DNA of 52,409 bases from an uncultured Eubacteriales bacterium (GTDB lineage Bacteria > Bacillota > Clostridia > Christensenellales > Aristaeellaceae). Shown here piece after piece: positions 44,971-52,409 of the stretch (within the stretch, counting starts at the first letter, position 1; each line of letters opens with the position of its first letter). Made by a program: the position numbers and the translations under genes. Where the stretch lies: assembly GCA_902777335.1 (NCBI GenBank), contig CACYTF010000016.1, positions 1 through 52,409 of the forward strand. Reading direction: 5' to 3'. The notes under the pieces are model-generated. The model saw nothing but the letters and a program-made list of their open reading frames with translations. It searched no databases and had not been told where the DNA came from.

Positions 44971-45726
44971 TCAGTCCTTATACACGATCCTGCGGTCATT
45001 CGGCTGATAGGGATGCGCCTTGCTGACATTCCCATACCACGCATAATCCATATCGCTCGCCGTGTTTCCCGCGGCCAGATCCTCCAGCGCCGCCAGCAGG
45101 GTATCAAATAGCTCGATCCCCGCAGGCTGCCGGCAATGACCGTGCAGGATGGTATCAAAGGCATCCCGCAGCGGCAGCAGGCGTTTCATACTCTCAATCT
45201 GGGTCTCTACGGGAAACGATTCCGGCAGTTGCAGCCACAAATGCTCCAGAATACCGTCCCCGGAGAACAAGATCCTGTCTTGCCGATCCAGCAGTACGAT
45301 CTCTCCCGGCGTATGCCCGGGCAGATACAGCGCTTCGATCTTCAGTCCGCCCAGGTCAAAGACGTGCCCATCCTCGATATGCTCAAAGGGCGGGTAACTT
45401 ACGCCAAACTGCTTGATGCCCTCCTGCACTTCCGGCAAGGCCATGGATTCCTCCGCCAGCGGCAAATCGGCAAGATTCATATAGGCCTTCTCAAAGGCCC
45501 AGTTGCCGCCCATATGATCCCCGTGTCCGTGGGTATTGACGCAGATCAAAGGAAGGCCGGTCAGGGTTTCCGCCGTTTCCCGGATATTGCACAGCCCGAT
45601 GGATGTATCAATGACCATTGCGCGTTCCCTGCCGGCCACCACATAGCAGGTGGCTTCATGGTTGTCATCCAGTAGCCAGACATGGCCGTTGACGGGGATG
45701 ATTTCAGGCTTTCTCAGCTTCAGCAT
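44971..45726 (-). CDS. MBL-fold metallo-hydrolase
   Basis: 251 residues. The metallo-beta-lactamase motif THGHGDH (His66, His68, Asp70, His71) is followed by LPGHTPGEIVLLD, SGDGI and LHGHC, supplying the other metal ligands. Size and motif order match the glyoxalase II-like/lactamase-B family. The substrate is unknown. The ATG has GGAGG upstream (complement of 45736-45740). It is upstream of the truncated HEAT-like gene and 60 nt from the left end of the IS. Confidence 0.92.
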   Translation of the reverse strand: MLKLRKPEIIPVNGHVWLLDDNHEATCYVVAGRERAMVIDTSIGLCNIRETAETLTGLPLICVNTHGHGDHMGGNWAFEKAYMNLADLPLAEESMALPEVQEGIKQFGVSYPPFEHIEDGHVFDLGGLKIEALYLPGHTPGEIVLLDRQDRILFSGDGILEHLWLQLPESFPVETQIESMKRLLPLRDAFDTILHGHCRQPAGIELFDTLLAALEDLAAGNTASDMDYAWYGNVSKAHPYQPNDRRIVYKD

Positions 45727-45804
45727 GGTGTGTGCCTCCGTTTTTTCGTTTCCGTTTTCATGAGCCTTTCATGAGCCACTGCGGCTTAAGGAACCGTCGC
45801 TTAA

Positions 45805-47040
45805 CTACTTGCATTTCTTGAACCCGCGAATGATGTATGCATAGTCTCCATAAGGTCCAACTCTTTCAATGTCAATTGTCTCGATTTGTTCATCCGTAAT
45901 CTTGATCGATTTTTCGTATTGGTTGTAGTCTACCTGGCAGTCTACAACTAATCTGCCCTTGGTTTTCGTGTTGGTAATATAGTTCACAACGGTCTTGATA
46001 TCTAGCAGCGGTTTGCCAGCCCAGCTTTTGCTAATATAGCAGAACAACCGGTGCTCGATCTTGTTCCACTTGGAAGCGCCTGGTGGCATATGGCATACAT
46101 GCAACTCAAGACCTGTCTCCTCAGCAAGAAGTGCTAGCTGGTATTTCCACAGACGTGGTTTCCAGCCATTACTTCCTCCGCTATCACAGACGATTAAGAT
46201 CTTGTTCATATCAGGGAAATTTGTTGTCCCTATATGCCAGATCCAGCGTCGAATGCTTTCCACTGCGAACTCACCTGTATCATGATCGGTGCCCAGATTG
46301 ATGAAACCGGTATTATCATTAAGTACATACACTCCGTACGGAGCAACTTTCCCTAATTCGGGAATGGCAAAGTCATGATCAAGAACCCGTCGAGGATCAC
46401 TCACTTCTCGATATTCCTGCCCGCTGTTTTTGAAATTTCCGATCAGCTCCTTTTTCTTCGTATCGGTTGATATGACCGGTTCTCCTTCCTTGATGAATTC
46501 AGCTGCTTTGTCATTGATGAACCGGAATATTTCGTCTCTGCCAGGATGAGCTTTTCCGATCTGCATATGTTTCTGATTTGTCTGCTTGCTGTATCCGAGT
46601 TCCTCCAGTGACCTGCTTACAACATCTTTGCCTGCCTCAAATCCGCGCTTGCTGAGCTCTTCTGATATATCTCGAAGCGACAGGCTCGTCCAGAATAGCA
46701 CCTGCTCAGGATCTCCATATGTGTTATTTCGGACGATATCCTCGATATTCTTTAGCAAATCTGGCTGCAGCTCCTTTGCTTGCTTCCTGCCTCCACCGAC
46801 CTGCCGCACACGGTCCTCGCCGATATCATCGATCTTTCCTGCTTCAATTGCTTTTCTTCCTGCTGATACTGTGCGTGGATCAATACCGAACGCTTCACTG
46901 ACGATCTTGTCTCCACCGTATCCATATCCTTTTGCAATGCTGCCGCTAAGGAGTCTTTGCTGCCGCTCATTGAGAATCGCCGGAGCCACATTTCCGATCT
47001 CAATAAGGATCTGAGATAACCTTTTTTCAGCATCTACCAT
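45805..47040 (-). CDS. ISAzo13-family transposase
   Basis: 411 residues from ATG 47040, with GGAGG upstream; an in-frame start at 47085 lies in the promoter end. The N-terminus has LNERQQRLLSGSIAKGYGYGGDKIVSEAFGIDPRTVSAGRK (HTH). The DDE-type domain has VISTDTKKKELIGNFKNSG with the first Asp, ILIVCDSGGSNG with the second, and ASKWNKIEHRLFCYIS with the final Glu; these motifs are typical of ISAzo13. A minus-strand promoter TTGTTG/TATACT with a 17-nt spacer lies in the terminal 80 bp. The gene appears intact. Confidence 0.92.
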   Translation of the reverse strand: MVDAEKRLSQILIEIGNVAPAILNERQQRLLSGSIAKGYGYGGDKIVSEAFGIDPRTVSAGRKAIEAGKIDDIGEDRVRQVGGGRKQAKELQPDLLKNIEDIVRNNTYGDPEQVLFWTSLSLRDISEELSKRGFEAGKDVVSRSLEELGYSKQTNQKHMQIGKAHPGRDEIFRFINDKAAEFIKEGEPVISTDTKKKELIGNFKNSGQEYREVSDPRRVLDHDFAIPELGKVAPYGVYVLNDNTGFINLGTDHDTGEFAVESIRRWIWHIGTTNFPDMNKILIVCDSGGSNGWKPRLWKYQLALLAEETGLELHVCHMPPGASKWNKIEHRLFCYISKSWAGKPLLDIKTVVNYITNTKTKGRLVVDCQVDYNQYEKSIKITDEQIETIDIERVGPYGDYAYIIRGFKKCK

Positions 47041-47052
47041 GGCAACCTCCGC

Positions 47053-47132
47053 ATAGCGTTTTACGCTATAAAGAGTATACCACATATGGTGGATGATATC
47101 AACAAGAATAACAAATTATTTTAAGACAATTC
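47053..47132. repeat. IS terminal 80 bp, duplicated at 44184-44263
   Basis: It matches 44184-44263 at 78 of 80 positions in the same orientation. It includes the IS promoter and the ATAGCG-TTTT-CGCTAT hairpin just before the transposase start. The direct repeats flank a 2.8-kb segment. Confidence 0.9.
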
Positions 47133-47722
47133 CTAAACAACAGTAACAGTATTCCAAACGAGATCAATGGCACGATACCTCCACCAATCATTTGTGGAAT
47201 CGTATGCCTGTTTATCTTCAAGCTTGCTGTGGCAACAAGGAGCAGGATAATGAAACCGACCAAGATTGCAGCAGGCAAATTATTCTGCACCAGTAAAACC
47301 ATAGGGCCAATGATCCCACAGATGTGGCCGCTGATCTTCAGATGAAATACTTTGTTGAACACGAGGATACCGAGTCCACACAGCAGATACTCAAGGCAAA
47401 ACATCCATATATTCCTGGACGCTTCTGTGAGTACGCAGATCAGACAGGAGAGCAGATAGCCGCAAAACGCATAAATCATGGCGAGGGTTCGCTGTCCGGC
47501 ACGGCCCTGGTTTTGAAATCGAGGGGAAAAGCGCTGCAGCGGATAAGCCAGCAGAGGCAATATCCCAAGGCATCCAATCAATGCCCAGAATTGCGGCACA
47601 CCGCTGAAAACCTCTCTGCGGGCAAGCCAAAGGACAATCAGGGCGGCCATCGCAAGGACAGGGGCCGCGGTTATAATACGAATCATGCGCCAGAAGTTGT
47701 TCTTCTTTTCAGTACTGCTCAA
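47099..47722 (-). pseudogene. Multi-helix membrane protein truncated by the IS
   Basis: 207 residues starting at TTG 47722, which overlaps the preceding stop (TTGA). It has six or so membrane helices (IITAAPVLAMAALIVLWLARRE, LIGCLGILPLLAYPLQRF). The GRAGQRTLAMIYAFCGYLLSCLICVL and LKISGHICGIIGPMVLL blocks look like a PAP2-superfamily-related membrane protein, but I am not sure. The last 11 residues (RNCLKIICYSC) are encoded by IS sequence. It was probably a partner of the DegV gene whose fragment lies upstream. Confidence 0.6.
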
Positions 47723-47907
47723 TCACTGTCACCGCCTTTCTGCCGGACTTGTTCCATGACCGGACGTTCATTGCCATAAAAAAAGATCGCGACGGTTCCC
47801 GGACCACAGTGTGAGGCAATGATCGTGCCAATATCACATATACGGATTTCGCCATCTATATTGCTGCAGTAGGTGTGGCGGCATACGTGTGGGGTAATGT
47901 TTGGCAT
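47719..47907 (-). pseudogene. Chimeric remnant: tyrosine integrase fragment joined to DegV C-terminus
   Basis: The frame encodes QMPNITPHVCRHTYCSN, the Tn916-type integrase motif with the R-H pair, and then switches near 47855-47862 to ICDIGTIIASHCGPGTVAIFFYGNE, the C-terminal signature of DegV fatty-acid-binding proteins. The open frame extends upstream of the ATG to about 48000. Neither protein is complete. It ends with TGA overlapping the TTG of the membrane protein gene. The join is a deletion or insertion scar from a mobile element. Confidence 0.7.
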
Positions 47908-47990
47908 CTGCTCCTTGTAGATCGTATGGTCGGACTGGACGCTAAAGCCCGCGACAAGGCGAACGTGGGGCTCACGTTGGGTGGAAAAGG

Positions 47991-48039
47991 CGACACCCTT
48001 TCAAAGCTCCGCACGGCGCGGAAGATTGAAAGGGTGTCG
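47991..48039. repeat. Strong nested hairpin
   Basis: A 14-bp stem (47991-48004 with 48026-48039, CGACACCCTTTCAA type) encloses an inner TCCGC/GCGGA stem. It lies in the remnant zone with no gene in 47908-48131. It could be an attenuator or a mobile element end. Confidence 0.7.
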
Positions 48040-48131
48040 GGCAGAAGTAATTATCTTAGAGTAAAGTGAAATAGGGAATTGTAGTGCAAGAGAAGGCAGA
48101 AATCCTCTTTTCTCTAATACAGCAATTTTGA

Positions 48132-48296
48132 TTGGGTACTGCCTACATGCTCGCCTTTGCGGCGGGTGCGATGATGTACGTCGTCGTAGAAGAGTTGATC
48201 CCGGAGATGTCCGAAAGCAAGCACTCCAACGTGGGCACGGTGGCCTTCGCGCTGGGGTTTGTGCTGATGATGGTGCTGGATGTGGCGCTGGGATAA
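48132..48296 (+). pseudogene. ZIP metal transporter, C-terminal remnant
   Basis: About 54 residues in frame: AYMLAFAAGAMMYVVVEELIPEMSESKHSN, then GTVAFALGFVLMMVLDVALG and a TAA. This is the last two helices of a ZupT-like ZIP transporter, including the EELIPE motif. A TGA precedes the fragment at 48129-48131, so nothing upstream joins to it. It is a decayed end. Confidence 0.8.
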
Positions 48297-48376
48297 AGAA
48301 CGACGATACAGCGAGATCACAACTACATAAAGTAGCAGGCTCGTAACCTGGTTTTGTACCGGATTGCGGACCTTTT

Positions 48377-49303
48377 TCATTTGTTCGTCAAAGTGTTTAA
48401 TACATCCCCAATATCATCCTGAATGCAGACAGCTTGCCGTTCAATCTGTTTCGGACAGTAGGCTTCTCCAAAATTCACACAGGCATAGATTGCTTCCGGG
48501 TTTGCCATCGTCATTTTCCAGAAAGGATATTTGATTATGACCGGCGTGTTGGCTCCTACGCCCAACTCCAGATACAGGATAGGTCCTTTTTCATGGGCCT
48601 CTACGAAACGGGTATACCGCTCCGCAGCGGCATGCCAGCCTGCATCCTCAACAAAGCTGTCGTCAGCACGGAGATTGGTGGTGACGGAGTTTCCGTCATC
48701 CGGACAGACCGGGATGAGGTCAGCTGGAATGCGCATTTTCAGTTTTCCGCCCTGCGGCAGATCGTACATTCCACGTTCATCCATGACAAATCCCTGCGCG
48801 GCCATGGCCCGCATGACCCAGGTTTCATTGTCATAGGTTTTCCGGTTTTTCGGGTTCACGCTCTGGAACAGGCCGTAATCCCCCTGGGTGTAAAACAACC
48901 GCCGCTTATCAAACCCCGCCAGCTGGAACTGGTGATCCACATTGGTGGTCAGCACAAAGTAATCCTTGTCCCGCATCAGTTTCAGCAGCCGATTGTATAC
49001 CGGCTTCGGGGCTTTGATATAGCGGTTGAAATAGATATGCCTCGCCCACCAGGCCCAGCGTGTTTCCTCATCCGGGAAGGGGTAAAAGCCTCCGGTATAC
49101 ATATCCCGAATACCGAATTGGTCGGCGAAATCAGAAAAATACCGCTGAAAACGCTCCCCGCTGTAGGTCAGCCCGGCGGAGGTGGATAGGCCCGCTCCCG
49201 CGCCGATCAGGACCACCGGACAGGAAGAGAACGTATCTTTCAGCCGCCGCACCTGTTCTTCTTTACTGCCGATCCCTGTGGAAACGTTCAGATCATACGC
49301 CAT
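48377..49303 (-). CDS. Class M sirtuin (SirTM), ADP-ribosyltransferase-type
   Basis: 308 residues. The NAD-binding start is VVLIGAGAGLSTSAGLTY. TTNVDHQFQLAGFDKRRLFYTQGDYGLFQ shows Asn121 and Gln140 in place of the catalytic His pair of ordinary sirtuins, which is the SirTM pattern. SirTM enzymes characterised in other bacteria ADP-ribosylate a lipoylated GcvH-like carrier. Zn-macro and SirTM are the linked pair here; the gap to the macrodomain gene is 17 nt. No GcvH-L or LplA2 gene is in view, so the target is unknown. Confidence 0.88.
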   Translation of the reverse strand: MAYDLNVSTGIGSKEEQVRRLKDTFSSCPVVLIGAGAGLSTSAGLTYSGERFQRYFSDFADQFGIRDMYTGGFYPFPDEETRWAWWARHIYFNRYIKAPKPVYNRLLKLMRDKDYFVLTTNVDHQFQLAGFDKRRLFYTQGDYGLFQSVNPKNRKTYDNETWVMRAMAAQGFVMDERGMYDLPQGGKLKMRIPADLIPVCPDDGNSVTTNLRADDSFVEDAGWHAAAERYTRFVEAHEKGPILYLELGVGANTPVIIKYPFWKMTMANPEAIYACVNFGEAYCPKQIERQAVCIQDDIGDVLNTLTNK

Positions 49304-49320
49304 CAGACAACCCTCATTTC

Positions 49321-50127
49321 TCAGGCCAGAAGCCGCTCGTAGATCAGCCTGTCGTCATTCTTGAACACATTAAAGATCACCCGTTCCATCTGCCCGGGAT
49401 GTTCCCTCAGCCATGCTTCCACTGTGCTGACGGCGATCTCCGCCGCCCGCTGGTTGGGGAACATGAATACGCCGGTCGAGATGCAGCAGAACGCCACGCT
49501 TTTGAGGCCGTTTACAAGGCACATGTTCAGCGTGTTTGTGTAACATTCAGCCAGCTTCCTTTCATGCTCCGCTGTCAGCCGACCTTCCACAATGGGGCCG
49601 ACGATGTGGATCACCTTCTTCGCGGGCAGGTTATATCCATCCGTCACCATGGGTACAGCGGTGGGCTGTTCATAATCCCCGCCGTATTGTGCCCGCAGCT
49701 TGGTCATCTGTTCCGCGCAGGCCAGGCGGAGCTGAACTCCGGCGAAGGTATGGATGCAGTTGTCAATACAGGTGTGCATGGGCACAAAGCAGCCCAGCAT
49801 CTGGCTGTTTGCGGCGTTGACGATGGCGTCCACAGCCAGGCGCGTAATGTCGCCCTGCCAGAGGGAGAGGCTACTCTTGATAACGGGAATATCATCCAGT
49901 GTGACGATGCCCTTTTCTGTCGCCCTTGCCCGCAGATATGCGTCCTGTATCCTGATCACGTCCGCCGGAAGCCGGCCGGGCATGCGGATATTCATCAGCG
50001 ATCGGAGAAGCCGCCGTTTTCCTTCATCGTCTGAAGGGGTGGGCAAATCTCTGTATTGAACGGAATCCTCCTTGAAGGCCTTCACCAGAGTATCCAGCCG
50101 CTCAGCCTGTTTACTGATTATATCCAT
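49321..50127 (-). CDS. Zn-macrodomain ADP-ribosylhydrolase
   Basis: 268 residues. The N-terminal ~80 residues (LLRSLMNIRMPGRLPADVIRIQDAYLRARATEKGIV) precede the macrodomain (SLWQGDITRLAVDAIVNAANSQMLGCFVPMHTCIDNCIHTFAG), where Cys113, His118 and Cys120 are the likely zinc ligands. ISTGVFMFPNQRAAEIA is the phosphate-binding loop. This Zn-macro type is linked to SirTM and removes the SirTM ADP-ribosylation. It starts 3 nt after the LysR stop, so the three genes are one operon. Confidence 0.92.
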   Translation of the reverse strand: MDIISKQAERLDTLVKAFKEDSVQYRDLPTPSDDEGKRRLLRSLMNIRMPGRLPADVIRIQDAYLRARATEKGIVTLDDIPVIKSSLSLWQGDITRLAVDAIVNAANSQMLGCFVPMHTCIDNCIHTFAGVQLRLACAEQMTKLRAQYGGDYEQPTAVPMVTDGYNLPAKKVIHIVGPIVEGRLTAEHERKLAECYTNTLNMCLVNGLKSVAFCCISTGVFMFPNQRAAEIAVSTVEAWLREHPGQMERVIFNVFKNDDRLIYERLLA

Positions 50128-50130
50128 CTC

Positions 50131-51021
50131 TCACGCCTCCTTTGAAAACGCCCGGAGATATTCCAGGAACTTTCTCGTCTGAGGCTCCAGCCGGTCGAAG
50201 TTCTGGCAGATAAAACAGATGTGCAGCAGCATATCCGGGTCGGAGAAGGGAACAAGGCGCATGTTTTTGAACATCCCGTGCGCATCCACCGGCATCGCCA
50301 GGAAAATGCCCCGGCCCGTGTTGACCAGGCTGCACAGCTGGTGGATGTCCGCCGATTCATAGGCGATCTTTGGCTCAAAGCCGCATTCTTTCGCCTTGGT
50401 TTCGATGATCGTCCGGTAAAGCGAACCCCTGTCCATCATCAGGAAGCGCTGATCCTTCAGATCCGCGAAGGCGACGCTGTCCCAGGCCGCCAGAGGATTG
50501 TCCTTGTGAACACACAGATGCAGTTTGCCGGTGAGGATCGGGATGAACTGAAGCCGCTCATCACCCCACTGTTCGGGTCTGGCGATCAGTCCCAGCCGCG
50601 AGGCGTCATCCAGCACATACTGGATCACGCTCCAGTCCGGGAGCTCCTGCTCCTCCAGCTCGAAAGACGGGAATTTCTCTCTGAAGCTGTACAGCACCTC
50701 CGGAAACAGCATGGATACGACCGTCGGCGCGGAAGCAAAGGTAATGGTCTTTTTCAACCCCTGCAGATGCTTCGTCACTTCCGCCGCCATTTGATGATAG
50801 CTCTCCGAGAACGGCCTGAAACGTTCATAAAGATAACGGCCTTCATCTGTCAGACTGCTTCCCTGGGCAGTACGTTTGAACAGGCGGCAGCCGAATTCCG
50901 TTTCCAGCCCCTGGATACAGCGGCTTAGTGCCTGCTGTGAGATATAGAGCGATTCCGACGCCTTTGTGATGGATGGATGCTCGCATACGGCCAGAAAATA
51001 CTCCAGGTGCCGGAATTCCAT
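50131..51021 (-). CDS. LysR-family transcriptional regulator
   Basis: 296 residues. The N-terminal winged HTH is EFRHLEYFLAVCEHPSITKASESLYISQQALSRCIQGLETEFGCRLFKR. The periplasmic-binding-like effector domain follows (ITFASAPTVVSMLFPEVLYSFREKFPS). GGGGGTGG precedes the ATG. It is the first gene of the operon with Zn-macro and SirTM and is divergent from the NTF2-like genes. Its effector is unknown; the dyad at 51066 is its probable operator. Confidence 0.93.
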   Translation of the reverse strand: MEFRHLEYFLAVCEHPSITKASESLYISQQALSRCIQGLETEFGCRLFKRTAQGSSLTDEGRYLYERFRPFSESYHQMAAEVTKHLQGLKKTITFASAPTVVSMLFPEVLYSFREKFPSFELEEQELPDWSVIQYVLDDASRLGLIARPEQWGDERLQFIPILTGKLHLCVHKDNPLAAWDSVAFADLKDQRFLMMDRGSLYRTIIETKAKECGFEPKIAYESADIHQLCSLVNTGRGIFLAMPVDAHGMFKNMRLVPFSDPDMLLHICFICQNFDRLEPQTRKFLEYLRAFSKEA

Positions 51022-51065
51022 ACGGCCACCCCCTTGAATGATATGTACTATTATAATTGAAAACA

Positions 51066-51086
51066 GTCACAACTTCAAGCTGTGAC
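51066..51086. promoter_or_regulatory. Candidate LysR operator (dyad)
   Basis: GTCACA (51066-51071) and TGTGAC (51081-51086) form a 6-bp dyad with 9 nt between, in the divergent intergenic region. It lies between the regulator and the NTF2-like promoter, the usual site for LysR binding. Confidence 0.5.
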
Positions 51087-51104
51087 CACACAATTTTCTG
51101 GCCA

Positions 51105-51133
51105 TTCTCAAAAGAATAACGAAGGCCTATACT
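51105..51133 (+). promoter_or_regulatory. Putative promoter of the NTF2-like gene
   Basis: TTCTCA (51105-51110) and TATACT (51128-51133), spaced 17 nt. The poor -35 would suit activation by the adjacent LysR regulator. Confidence 0.45.
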
Positions 51134-51187
51134 GTAGATGCAGCGAGGGAAACCGAGCGAAGCATCATCCACGAGGAGGAAACCACC

Positions 51188-51958
51188 ATGACAAACATTC
51201 AGAAAGCGCTCGAACTGATCGGCACCTTCGCTTCCGGCGACGCGGCAAAGGCCGCCTCCCTGCTGAAGGAGGATTACATCCAGCATAACCTGGCCTACGG
51301 CACGGGCCGCGACGCCTTCGTCAGCTCCGTCAACTACTTGGCTGCCGCGCCCATCAGAACCACCGTCAAAAACATCCGCGCCTTCGAGGACGGCGACAAG
51401 GTGTTCATGCAGACCGTGTACAATTTCGCCGGAGCGGGCGAACAGGTGGCATTCGACATCTTCCGCTTTGAGGATGGTCTGATTGCAGAGCACTGGGATA
51501 ACCTGACTGCCAAGGCGAGCCCCAATCCCTCCGGCCACACCCAGATCGACGGTGCGGTGGAATTGACCGACCTGGACAAGACCGAAGCCAATCGTGGACT
51601 GGCAAAAGCTTTTCTGGAAGACGTTCTGATGGGCAAGCATCCCGAAAAGACCCCGGAATACTTCGCCGGCGACGCCTACATCCAGCACAACACCGGAATT
51701 GCCGATGGTCTCTCCGGGCTTGGCACAGCGCTGGCTGCATTGGCGGAGCAGGGCATCCGGATGATCTATGACCGCACCCATCAGGTGCTGGCGCAGGGCA
51801 ACTTCGTGCTGGCAGTCAGCGAGGGCAGCTTCGGCGGCGCTCCCACCAGCTACTACGACCTATGGCGCGTGGAGAACGGCAAGATCGCAGAGCACTGGGA
51901 CGTGATGGAACCCATTGCTGAAAAAGAAACCTGGGCTAACCAGAACGGCAAGTTCTGA
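51188..51958 (+). CDS. Tandem NTF2/SnoaL-like protein
   Basis: 256 residues, cytosolic (no signal peptide). It contains two NTF2/SnoaL-like halves: residues ~1-115 (MTNIQKALELIGTFASGDAAKAASLLKEDYIQHN, VFMQTVYNFAGAGEQVAFDIFRFEDGLIAEHWD) and ~125-256 (ANRGLAKAFLEDVLMGKHPEKTPEYFAGDAYIQHN, YDLWRVENGKIAEHWDVMEPI). IQHN and EHWD recur in both. Such proteins bind small molecules and some catalyse aldol or dehydration reactions; the role is unknown. AGGAGG precedes the ATG. It is divergent from the LysR gene. Confidence 0.85.
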   Translation: MTNIQKALELIGTFASGDAAKAASLLKEDYIQHNLAYGTGRDAFVSSVNYLAAAPIRTTVKNIRAFEDGDKVFMQTVYNFAGAGEQVAFDIFRFEDGLIAEHWDNLTAKASPNPSGHTQIDGAVELTDLDKTEANRGLAKAFLEDVLMGKHPEKTPEYFAGDAYIQHNTGIADGLSGLGTALAALAEQGIRMIYDRTHQVLAQGNFVLAVSEGSFGGAPTSYYDLWRVENGKIAEHWDVMEPIAEKETWANQNGKF

Positions 51959-51996
51959 TGAACCATATCATCAACAAAACCGAGGAGGACAACACA

Positions 51997-52409
51997 ATGA
52001 AAAAGCTGATTGCTGTGATTCTGACCCTTGCACTCTCTCTGGCCTGCCTGAGCGCTCTGGCTGAGGCTGAAACGATGACTAACACCGAGAAGGCTTTGGC
52101 ATTGATCGGCACCTTTGCTTCCGGCGACACCGAGCTGGCCGCCTCCCTGCTGGACGAGAACTACATCCAGCACAACCTGGCCTACGGTACGGGCCGCGAC
52201 GCCTTTGTGGGCAGCGTGGAATACCTGGCCGCCGCCGAGGTTCCCACCACCGTGGAGAACATCCGCGCCTTTGAGGACGGCGACTATGTGTTCCTGCAGA
52301 CCGTGTATAATTTCGGTTCTTCACGGAAAGTTGTGGGATTCGAGCCAGGCAACAGGCAGGGCGAGATAGCGGATGAGAGTAAAGAAATACCCGTCATCCC
52401 TGTAGCCGT
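51997..52409 (+). CDS. Exported NTF2-like paralogue, partial and probably disrupted
   Basis: The start is ATG 51997 with GAGGAGG upstream; the frame stays open to the window end (137 codons). Residues 1-~24 are a signal peptide (KKLIAVILTLALSLACLSALA). Residues ~27-106 match the first half of the preceding gene at very high identity (NTEKALALIGTFASGDTELAASLLDENYIQHNLAYGTGRDAFV). The match stops abruptly after TVYNF near 52315, where the frame enters unrelated sequence. It is either an exported variant or, more likely, an insertion-disrupted copy. The C-terminus is outside the window. Confidence 0.75.
   Translation, partial: MKKLIAVILTLALSLACLSALAEAETMTNTEKALALIGTFASGDTELAASLLDENYIQHNLAYGTGRDAFVGSVEYLAAAEVPTTVENIRAFEDGDYVFLQTVYNFGSSRKVVGFEPGNRQGEIADESKEIPVIPVA

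Larger units (their letters stand above)
45786..47137. mobile_element. ISAzo13-like insertion sequence
   Basis: About 1.35 kb containing one transposase. The ends are imperfect inverted repeats: left TTAAGGAACCGTCGCTTAA near 45786, right (minus strand) TTAGGAATTGTCTTAA near 47136. The right end interrupts the C-terminus of the membrane protein gene at 47137, whose final 11 codons are IS sequence. The exact boundaries and target duplication could not be fixed. Confidence 0.75.

Noticed and set aside
48128..48346. Intact small ORF in another frame over the ZIP remnant
   Set aside because: The +3 frame encodes the clear ZIP signature; the other frame is a shadow.

Overview
The window reads as a chromosomal segment of a GC-rich, gut-type member of the Clostridia. 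Supporting signs are the Firmicutes gene order hrcA-grpE-dnaK-dnaJ followed by prmA-rsmE-mtaB, a perfect CIRCE operator, strong Shine-Dalgarno sites, SpoIIE-era Firmicutes-style sigmaA promoters, rpsU in the same block, and a Rho with a long Lys/Ala/Pro insert. I cannot name the genus. Housekeeping DNA (about 10-34 kb) is very GC-rich, while the cargo at about 1-7.8 kb is clearly AT-rich and foreign.

Positions 1-9733 are the right end of an integrative element lying against a tRNA-Leu gene. It holds the C-terminus of an ArdC-type antirestriction protein, a serine recombinase, small accessory genes and a tyrosine integrase next to the tRNA. Its AT-rich cargo is a six-gene minus-strand operon: XRE regulator, C5-cytosine methyltransferase, MutL/MORC-type GHKL ATPase, Z1-domain ATPase, DUF4420 PD-(D/E)XK nuclease and a 100-residue unknown. 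This resembles the predicted MORC/Z1 restriction systems and the Mza defence system, but carries its own DNA methyltransferase.

Positions 9734-10016 hold tRNA-Leu(CAG), tRNA-Tyr(GTA) and tRNA-Thr(TGT). Next is a translationally coupled pair: a DUF2207-like membrane protein whose cytosolic tail ends in four Ser-Ser-Cys units, and a radical SAM/SPASM protein whose start codon overlaps its stop. I infer that the enzyme modifies the Cys tail; this is the most novel-looking unit here.

Positions 12.9-28.9 kb are ordinary core genes: heat-shock operon under CIRCE, LicD-like and PIG-V-like genes, prmA, rsmE, mtaB, a HIT protein, rpsU, an RNA methyltransferase-like protein, rho, a transaldolase-like aldolase and queA. 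Positions 29-34 kb (minus strand) carry a DUF4870-like protein, GNAT, ruvB, murJ and a MATE exporter. smpB and tmRNA follow at 34.1-35.0 kb. Several non-coding repeats sit between these genes: two heptad tracts and a 33-bp perfect inverted repeat.

Positions 35.4-42.1 kb hold a candidate structured RNA and a surface/envelope cluster: VTC-domain protein, DUF4956 protein, DUF4353 secreted protein, secreted metallophosphoesterase and DUF218 protein. Positions 42.3-48.3 kb are a decayed mobile zone: IS630 remnant, MITE-like element, an intact ISAzo13-like IS with a solo copy of its end, a truncated HEAT/cyclase-like gene, an MBL hydrolase, a truncated membrane protein, an integrase-DegV chimera and a ZIP transporter stub. 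The right end carries a LysR/Zn-macrodomain/SirTM ADP-ribosylation operon, divergent from two NTF2-like genes; the second of these runs off the window and appears disrupted.
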